Shown here in pieces: positions 58,866 to 64,000 of a stretch of 64,000 bases of DNA (the first letter of the stretch is position 1; each line of letters begins with the position of its first letter). The notes beneath the pieces are model-generated. The model saw only the letters and a program-made list of their open reading frames with translations, made no database searches and had not been told where the DNA came from. Source of the DNA: CAVVUC01 sp963751395. GTDB taxonomy: Bacteria; Verrucomicrobiota; Verrucomicrobiia; Chthoniobacterales; Chthoniobacteraceae. The stretch covers positions 806,001-870,000 of the forward strand of contig CAVVUC010000002.1 in assembly GCA_963751395.1 (NCBI GenBank), read 5' to 3'. The position numbers and the translations under genes are program-made.

Positions 58866-60311
58866 CTAGGCGTAAAGCGCCAGGCCTTCGGTTGGCCGTG
58901 ATGCGGTGCGTGAAACAATGGGTTGCGGCGCACTCCTGGCGGTCGGTTTCAACTGCGCAGGCAACTGAAAGCCCTCCGGGTGCCCGTTGTGCGGCTGCTG
59001 ATGTTGTTGCTCGCGATTCTGCCGCTGATTCAGGTCGCCCAGGCCGGAGCGCGGCGATTCGAACACCGGCGTGGCGATCTTCATGCCGCGCTCGCCGGTG
59101 CTGCTTGTGAATTGAGACCAGCTCTGCTGGATCGCCTCGCGCAACTCGGCGGAGTCGGTTTTGAAGGTGGGAGTCAATTCGCCGTTGTTCCAGCGCAACT
59201 GGATCGTGAGATTCCTGCCATCGCGCAGCGGCACCTGGACTTCGACATTCGCGCGCCCGTCCGAGCGCATGCGGCTGGCGGTGTCGATGACGTGATGGAT
59301 CACGGTCTGCATGTGCTGGGTTTTCTCCAGGGCGGAGGAAAAATTTTCCGGAGTCTGGATGGCCTGCGCGCTGTTTGGTGACTGCGCGGGCACCATGGTT
59401 TCAGCGAAAAGCCGTTGACCGTCGAACGCGTTGGCCCCCGGATCCGAATCCTTAAAGTCGCCAGTCGTTGCAGCCAGGTTCGTCGGCAGTTCAGCAGCCA
59501 GCACAGAGGCAGCCGGCACAACGGATGCCTTCTCGAAGTTCGGCTGTTTGGTTTGCGCGTTCTGCATGCTCGATGGTTGCAAAGCAATCGATATGCCAGC
59601 GGGTTTCAGTACAGCAGAAAGCTCCGGCGTCGGGCTTGCGGATTGATCGGTGGTGACCAGTGATTCGACCGGCAGGGGCGGGAGTTGAGCGCGGAGGCTT
59701 TGCGGTTGCTTCGGCGGTTCGTTCGACTCCGTGATCAGCGCCTGCGCGGGCTCGGGAAGGGCTGTCGCCTCGGACAGCGCAGCCTCGAGCAGGGGGGATG
59801 CAGCCTTTGCTGGCGGTTGTGATGAAGGAGAGTCTTTTGCGGTAACGACAACCCAACGCAGCGAACCCGTGCTGCCTGGTATTGGCGCCCCGGCTCCTTC
59901 GTCAGTTGTGGTCGCGTCAGAAAGGTTTTCCCCAATGACCAAGGAGACTTCCTGGGCAGGGGCAGTTTTTGCCGGCAACGGGTTTTGCTCCTGCTGGACA
60001 TACGGCAAACACGTCAGCGTCACGGTTACGACGTCCTCGCCTTTTTCCGAATCGTCGTCGGACGATGTGCCCTCAATGATGGCGTCAGCGAGTCCTGTAT
60101 CCGGTTCGGGCGAAACTTCAACCGGCTTCTGCTCCGCAGGCGGCTCCGCCGTTTCAGGACCGCCCTTCGCCGGCTTCTGTTTCTTCGTGAGCAACGAATC
60201 GAATGGTTGTGCGTCCGACTTTTTTTGATCCGCGATTCGCGATGTGGCGGGGCATGTATCGGTTGTTTGCGAGGCGACCGGTTCGCTCGGTGTGATTGCC
60301 GGAGTGCTCAT
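58866..60311 (-). CDS. fliK: Flagellar hook-length control protein FliK
   Basis: Four hundred and eighty-one residues. Long, low-complexity N-terminal two thirds rich in Pro, Ala, Gln and Ser, then the C-terminal FliK domain (RANVEVQVPLRDGRNLTIQLRWNNGELTPTF, read in two parts) and a Gln and His rich tail. It measures hook length and triggers the FlhB switch. Assigned from domain layout and from its place before flgD; 4-nt overlap with the preceding gene. Confidence 0.85.
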   Translation of the reverse strand: MSTPAITPSEPVASQTTDTCPATSRIADQKKSDAQPFDSLLTKKQKPAKGGPETAEPPAEQKPVEVSPEPDTGLADAIIEGTSSDDDSEKGEDVVTVTLTCLPYVQQEQNPLPAKTAPAQEVSLVIGENLSDATTTDEGAGAPIPGSTGSLRWVVVTAKDSPSSQPPAKAASPLLEAALSEATALPEPAQALITESNEPPKQPQSLRAQLPPLPVESLVTTDQSASPTPELSAVLKPAGISIALQPSSMQNAQTKQPNFEKASVVPAASVLAAELPTNLAATTGDFKDSDPGANAFDGQRLFAETMVPAQSPNSAQAIQTPENFSSALEKTQHMQTVIHHVIDTASRMRSDGRANVEVQVPLRDGRNLTIQLRWNNGELTPTFKTDSAELREAIQQSWSQFTSSTGERGMKIATPVFESPRSGLGDLNQRQNREQQHQQPHNGHPEGFQLPAQLKPTARSAPQPIVSRTASRPTEGLALYA

Positions 60312-60922
60312 GTTTGTGAATCCTCTTTCTTCAGCGGCTTCACCAGCCGGAGCTTGTCCGAGATGCGTGCCGCGCGCTTTGCCATGTTGTCGTCCTTGTC
60401 CTGCTGGCGCGTCATCTCTTGAAGGATCGCACCGACCTTTTCAGTCTTCATCATCGAAAGAATCTTCACGCCCATTTGCTCATCGAGTTCGCGGAGGATC
60501 GCGACGGCCGCGGTCGGCGTCAGCGTCGAGTAGGTCTGAGCCAGCACCTTGAGGTTCTTCGACTCGGCCTCCTGCACTTCGGGAATCGCTTTCGACATCT
60601 CATCGCGCATCGCCTTGATGTCCGTGCGGACTTTGTCGAGCTCCGCGCGCTCGGACTTGAGTTGCGCCTCCAGTTTGGCGAGTTCGGTTTCGCGCGTTTC
60701 CAGCTTTGCGCGCTCGCCCTTCAACTCGACGACGAGTTCTTCGATTTCCTCGCTCTTGAAGCTCCAGAGCTTCGGCGGCGCTTTCAGCTTGGAAGGCGGC
60801 AGTTCCTTTTGCTCCAGCACGGACAAGTGGTCTTTCTGGGCGAGTATCAATCCGGTGGTGGTTCCCAGATTGAGCAGCGCGGCAAGCAGCGCCAATCCCC
60901 AGGATGAGGTCAGGAATTTCAT
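60308..60922 (-). CDS. MotE-like coiled-coil protein with MgtE_N-type domain
   Basis: Two hundred and four residues. N-terminal helix (WGLALLAALLNLGTTTGLIL), a coiled coil (residues about 60-130) and a C-terminal domain (LAQTYSTLTPTAAVAILREL, then DEQMGVKILSMMKTEKVGAI) resembling the FliG-like domain of MotE, a stator chaperone in some bacteria. Located between fliJ and fliK with 4-nt overlaps. Confidence 0.75.
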   Translation of the reverse strand: MKFLTSSWGLALLAALLNLGTTTGLILAQKDHLSVLEQKELPPSKLKAPPKLWSFKSEEIEELVVELKGERAKLETRETELAKLEAQLKSERAELDKVRTDIKAMRDEMSKAIPEVQEAESKNLKVLAQTYSTLTPTAAVAILRELDEQMGVKILSMMKTEKVGAILQEMTRQQDKDDNMAKRAARISDKLRLVKPLKKEDSQT

Positions 60923-61365
60923 CGGGGCATCCTCCTGTGCCGGGCGATGATCAGGTCGCGGATGATCGCCTCCTCTTCGGCGAGGCAGGCGCGACGATGC
61001 GCGGCGAGCTGTTTCTGTTTCAAGTGCTTCACAATCTCGTGCTGTTTCCGCGCTTCAAGCAGTGCGGCGAACTCCCGGGCGGTGACCGCGGCGGCTTTCG
61101 CGACCTCGCCCGCGAGCCTTTTGCAGTAATCCTTCTGGCGATCGAGCGCGTTGAGATAAAGCTGCTGCTCGTCAGGCCGGAACGGCTTTTTCCGCAGTTC
61201 TTCGAGCGTCCCATGGTAGGCCTCAAGCACCGACTCGGCCTCCGACAGCTCGCGCTCCGCGAGCGCCTGCGCCCCGGCGGCGCGCGCGTGCTTTTCCGCC
61301 GCCGCATGCTCGCGGCGGGCACGCAGGATCAGCACGGGTTCGATGGTGAATTTGAACGCTCTCAT
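60919..61365 (-). CDS. fliJ: Flagellar export chaperone FliJ
   Basis: About 148 residues from ATG 61365, overlapping the fliI stop. A charged, all-helical protein (FKFTIEPVLILRARREHAAA; ELSEAESVLEAYHGTLEELR) with the antiparallel coiled coil expected of FliJ, which sits in the FliI hexamer. Sequence similarity in this family is low; position and coiled coil support the call. Confidence 0.85.
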   Translation of the reverse strand: MRAFKFTIEPVLILRARREHAAAEKHARAAGAQALAERELSEAESVLEAYHGTLEELRKKPFRPDEQQLYLNALDRQKDYCKRLAGEVAKAAAVTAREFAALLEARKQHEIVKHLKQKQLAAHRRACLAEEEAIIRDLIIARHRRMPR

Positions 61366-62714
61366 TTCAAGATCGCGGCGATTTCCTCGAAACTGGTGGC
61401 GCGTGAAAGTTGCTCGCCGACGTTCTGCCGGAGGAACGTGTTCAGCGCCTCCTGCTTTTCGATCGCGAGATCGATGCGCGGACTGCTCCCTTTCACGTAG
61501 GCGCCGATGTTGATGAGATCCTCGTTTTTCCGGTAAAGCGCCAGCAGGTCGCGCGCTTTGCTCACCACCTCGACTTCTTCCGGCGAACTGATGTCGCGGA
61601 TGAGACGACTCACGCTTTCGAGCACGTCGATGGCCGGGAAATGATTCGCCGTGGCGAGCGCACGGGTGAGCACGATGTGACCATCGAGGATGCCGCGCAC
61701 GGCGTCGGAGATCGGTTCGTTCATGTCGTCGCCTTCGACGAGCACGGTGTAAAAAGCGGTGATTGCTCCGGTTTCGCCGGCACCGGTGCGTTCGAGGAGT
61801 CTCGGCAGCATTGAGAACACCGAAGGCGTGTAACCGCGGCTGCTCGGCGGTTCGCCGACCGCGAGTCCGATCTCGCGCTGGGCCATCGCGAACCGCGTCA
61901 CCGAGTCCATTACAAACAAAACACTCTGCCCAAGATCGCGGAAGTGCTCGGCGATGGTCGTCGCAAGGAGCGCCGCGCGAATCCGAACCGACGCGGGCTG
62001 GTCGGAGGTGGCGACGATGACGATGGAGCGCGACATGCCCTCCTTGCCCAGGTCCTTCTCGATGAACTCGCGCAGCTCGCGTCCGCGCTCGCCGACGAGC
62101 GCGATCACGTTGACGTCCGATTCTGCGCCGCGAGCCATCATTCCAAGCAGGGTTGATTTTCCGACGCCGCTGCCCGCAAAGATTCCCATTCGCTGTCCGC
62201 GCCCGATCGGAGTGAAGACGTCGATGGCCTTTACGCCCGTCTGGAACGCCTCGCGGATGCGCTGGCGCTTGAGCGGGTTTGGTGGAGAATTCCGGAGCGA
62301 GTCGGTGTGCTCGGCGGGAAGGGGACCGAGATCGTCCACCGGCTGGCCGAGCCCGTCGATCACACGCCCGATCAAGCCGCGCCCGACTGGAACCGTCGCG
62401 GCGTGGGCCGAGGCGACGACTTCGCAGCCAGGATGAATGCTGTGCATGTCGCCCAGCGGCATCAGCAGGATGCGATGATCGCGGAACCCGACGACCTCGG
62501 CGTGAACCGCAAGATCGCCGCGTTCGGACTGGATGCGGCACACGTCTCCGAGCGCCACGTCCGGCCCGTCCGACTCGATGACGAGACCCGTGACCTGCGC
62601 CACGCGCCCGAGCTTTTCCACCGGGCGAACGCTCTGGATGCGTTTGCGGAAGCGATCTGCCAGGTCAACGATTGGAGCGTCCTGCTCCTCTTTCCGGTGC
62701 AGTGCGGCGCTCAT
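61362..62714 (-). CDS. fliI: Flagellum-specific ATPase FliI
   Basis: Four hundred and fifty residues. Walker A is GIFAGSGVGKSTLLGMMARG, Walker B VLFVMDSVTRFAMAQREIGL, and LVGERGRELREFIEKDLG is the conserved stretch after it. Related to F1 ATPase beta; it energises export of flagellar proteins. Overlaps fliH and fliJ by 4 nt. Confidence 0.96.
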   Translation of the reverse strand: MSAALHRKEEQDAPIVDLADRFRKRIQSVRPVEKLGRVAQVTGLVIESDGPDVALGDVCRIQSERGDLAVHAEVVGFRDHRILLMPLGDMHSIHPGCEVVASAHAATVPVGRGLIGRVIDGLGQPVDDLGPLPAEHTDSLRNSPPNPLKRQRIREAFQTGVKAIDVFTPIGRGQRMGIFAGSGVGKSTLLGMMARGAESDVNVIALVGERGRELREFIEKDLGKEGMSRSIVIVATSDQPASVRIRAALLATTIAEHFRDLGQSVLFVMDSVTRFAMAQREIGLAVGEPPSSRGYTPSVFSMLPRLLERTGAGETGAITAFYTVLVEGDDMNEPISDAVRGILDGHIVLTRALATANHFPAIDVLESVSRLIRDISSPEEVEVVSKARDLLALYRKNEDLINIGAYVKGSSPRIDLAIEKQEALNTFLRQNVGEQLSRATSFEEIAAILK

Positions 62715-63286
62715 TGCAGCATCGCCTCCATGGTTTTCAATTTGGTCGATAGGCGGCCGTCAATCGTGCCGAAGAGGCTGCGAACCACGCAGTCGCCGGG
62801 ATTCAAGTCGGGATCGGCGTTGAAACAAATTCCCGGATATTTGCTCCGGAACGATGCTTCATTGGAACCGATCAACCGCAGATCGTGCTCGCTTAGGGCC
62901 ACCTCGAGCGCGCCGGGTCCGGGATGAATCTCCGTGAGCAGGTCGTTCACGATGCGCACGACGAGATCGCCGTCGATTTCAACACCAGCGATGATTCGGC
63001 GGAGCGCTTCCATCGTGAGATTCGGCAGCGCCTGGCTGAGCTGGGTAATGAGTGTTTCGTGATGGCCGTCGATCGCTGCGAAAGTTTTCTGCTGGAGATG
63101 GAGAACGTCTTCACGTTGATCGAGCAGTTGCCGTTGGAGCAGCATCGAGGCCTCCTCGAATCCGCGCTGGTAGCCCTCTTTGCGCGCGGCTTCCACTTGT
63201 TCACGAGTCGCACCGTGCGTGTCAGGTTTCGAACAGCTAACCGCTCGCGGCGGGAACGGGAACTTGATGGCCCTCGACTCAAACAT
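62711..63286 (-). CDS. fliH: Flagellar export ATPase regulator FliH
   Basis: One hundred and ninety-one residues. A helical N-terminal half (AARKEGYQRGFEEASMLLQR), then a C-terminal domain (NLTMEALRRIIAGVEIDGDL; EVALSEHDLRLIG) as in FliH and the related V-ATPase stalk subunit. It binds FliI. It overlaps fliG by 8 nt. Confidence 0.88.
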   Translation of the reverse strand: MFESRAIKFPFPPRAVSCSKPDTHGATREQVEAARKEGYQRGFEEASMLLQRQLLDQREDVLHLQQKTFAAIDGHHETLITQLSQALPNLTMEALRRIIAGVEIDGDLVVRIVNDLLTEIHPGPGALEVALSEHDLRLIGSNEASFRSKYPGICFNADPDLNPGDCVVRSLFGTIDGRLSTKLKTMEAMLQ

Positions 63287-64000
63287 TCTCGGCGCCTCCT
63301 CCGTCGAAAGTGATTTCCTCGGCCTCTTCGAGTCTGCGGACGACTTGGATGACCCGGTCCTGCGCGGCTTCGATCTCGCGTGGCTTTTTCGACGCCATCA
63401 TCTGAATTTCTTCCTTCAAACTTTCGGCGGCGCGCTTCGAGACCGCCTTCAGGACGGCTTCGACCAGCGCCGGCTTTGATCCCTTCAGCGCGAGGGCGAG
63501 GTCGTTCATGTCCACCTCGCGCATGACACGCTGCATGTCGCCCGCTTCCAGTTGAACCAGATCGTCGAAGCTGAATACTTCCTTGCGGATTTGCGCGCCG
63601 AGCGGGGCGTTGCGTTCCTCCATCCGGGTCAGCAGCGTCTTGCGCGTTTCCTTGTCGAGCGCGTTGAGGAGACCGGCGACGGTTTTTACTCCGCCGCTGC
63701 GATGCACGACCTGCTGGAGCGAGTTCTTGTCGAAACGACTGTTCAGGTTCTTGGCAATCTTTCCGACGACATCGCGCGAAGTCGCCTCCATTTCGCCGAG
63801 TCGCTCGACAACATCTTCGCGCAGTTCCGGTGCGAGCATTGCCACGATCTCCGCAGCCTTGGCAGCGTCCATGTAGGAAAGCACGAATGCGATGGTTTGC
63901 GGTTGCTCGGACTTGATGAGGTTCAGCACCTGCCGGCTTTCCATCTGCCGGATCTCCTCGCCGGCCTCGAACGTGGGCGTCGGTGCAAAGCGCTTCAGAA
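63279..64000 (-). CDS. fliG: Flagellar motor switch protein FliG (5' end beyond the window)
   Basis: The frame is open to the window edge, so the N-terminal third is missing. Visible are the middle domain (EEIRQMESRQVLNLIKSEQP, then QTIAFVLSYMDAAKAAEIVA), and the C-terminal torque domain (FSFDDLVQLEAGDMQRVMRE, then VDMNDLALALKGSKPALVEA and VLKAVSKRAAESLKEEI). An ATG at 63944 is internal and not the start. It interacts with FliM and MotA. Confidence 0.94.
   Translation of the reverse strand, partial: LKRFAPTPTFEAGEEIRQMESRQVLNLIKSEQPQTIAFVLSYMDAAKAAEIVAMLAPELREDVVERLGEMEATSRDVVGKIAKNLNSRFDKNSLQQVVHRSGGVKTVAGLLNALDKETRKTLLTRMEERNAPLGAQIRKEVFSFDDLVQLEAGDMQRVMREVDMNDLALALKGSKPALVEAVLKAVSKRAAESLKEEIQMMASKKPREIEAAQDRVIQVVRRLEEAEEITFDGGGAENV

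Overview
The window reads as one contiguous piece of a bacterial chromosome, most likely from a flagellated member of the Verrucomicrobiota. The basis is the combination of PEP-CTERM proteins built from autotransporter-type beta-strand repeats, an exosortase fused to an EpsI-type domain, a flagellar operon with several divergent or unassigned subunits, and abundant small hairpin repeats. The rank below phylum cannot be read from the sequence. No rRNA, tRNA or CRISPR array was seen.

Layout. (1) 0-9.4 kb: a coiled-coil membrane protein, then a surface-protein locus with two PEP-CTERM proteins flanking a membrane-anchored TPR protein and an exosortase-EpsI gene that carries an apparent one-base frameshift. 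(2) 9.4-17.5 kb: metabolic and repair genes: a xylose isomerase-like protein, a ligase-associated exonuclease plus ATP-dependent DNA ligase pair, a 2-oxoacid dehydrogenase E1alpha-E1beta-E2 operon, and L-ribulose-5-phosphate 4-epimerase. (3) 17.5-37.1 kb: an ion, pH and stress island. A NhaR-like LysR regulator is divergent from a ribosome-hibernation-like gene, followed by a DUF1232-like protein, a site-2 protease, a tandem universal stress protein, a Ca/Na exchanger, an Mrp-type Na+/H+ antiporter operon with a split MrpA, remnants of a NuoM-like and a TerC gene, PsiE, a P-type ATPase, a CNNM/CorC-like protein, a voltage-gated-type ion channel, purK-purE and the bicarbonate transporter pair sbtA-sbtB. 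(4) 37.3-44.1 kb: a rearranged type I restriction-modification locus. Its HsdM has degenerate catalytic motifs, HsdS is intact, two RhuM-family genes are present, two duplicated 5' stubs of hsdR remain but no HsdR motor or nuclease, and it ends with a small HEPN-like protein and an HNH stub. Almost every gene is joined to the next by a 4-nt ATGA overlap. (5) 44.3-45.9 kb: uvrC with an in-frame repeat insertion. (6) 46.0-64.0 kb: a single-direction flagellar operon on the minus strand, fliG(partial)-fliH-fliI-fliJ-motE-like-fliK-flgD-flgE-fliL-fliM-fliN-fliO-fliP-fliQ-fliR-flhB-flhA-flhF-orf76-fliA-motA-motB-orf88.

The most unusual signals are these. The two diverged rhuM genes each carry a near-perfect DNA palindrome at the same codons, and the three changed positions are all compensated in the opposite arm. 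Three hairpin elements (in the mrp operon, inside uvrC, and between flhA and flhB) share an architecture of inverted arms made from 7-bp tandem units, although each uses a different heptamer. A 212-bp nested hairpin element is bracketed by an 80-bp duplication of the hsdM 3' end that recreates the hsdM/hsdS overlap. All calls rest on reading the sequence and on family knowledge; no database search was run.
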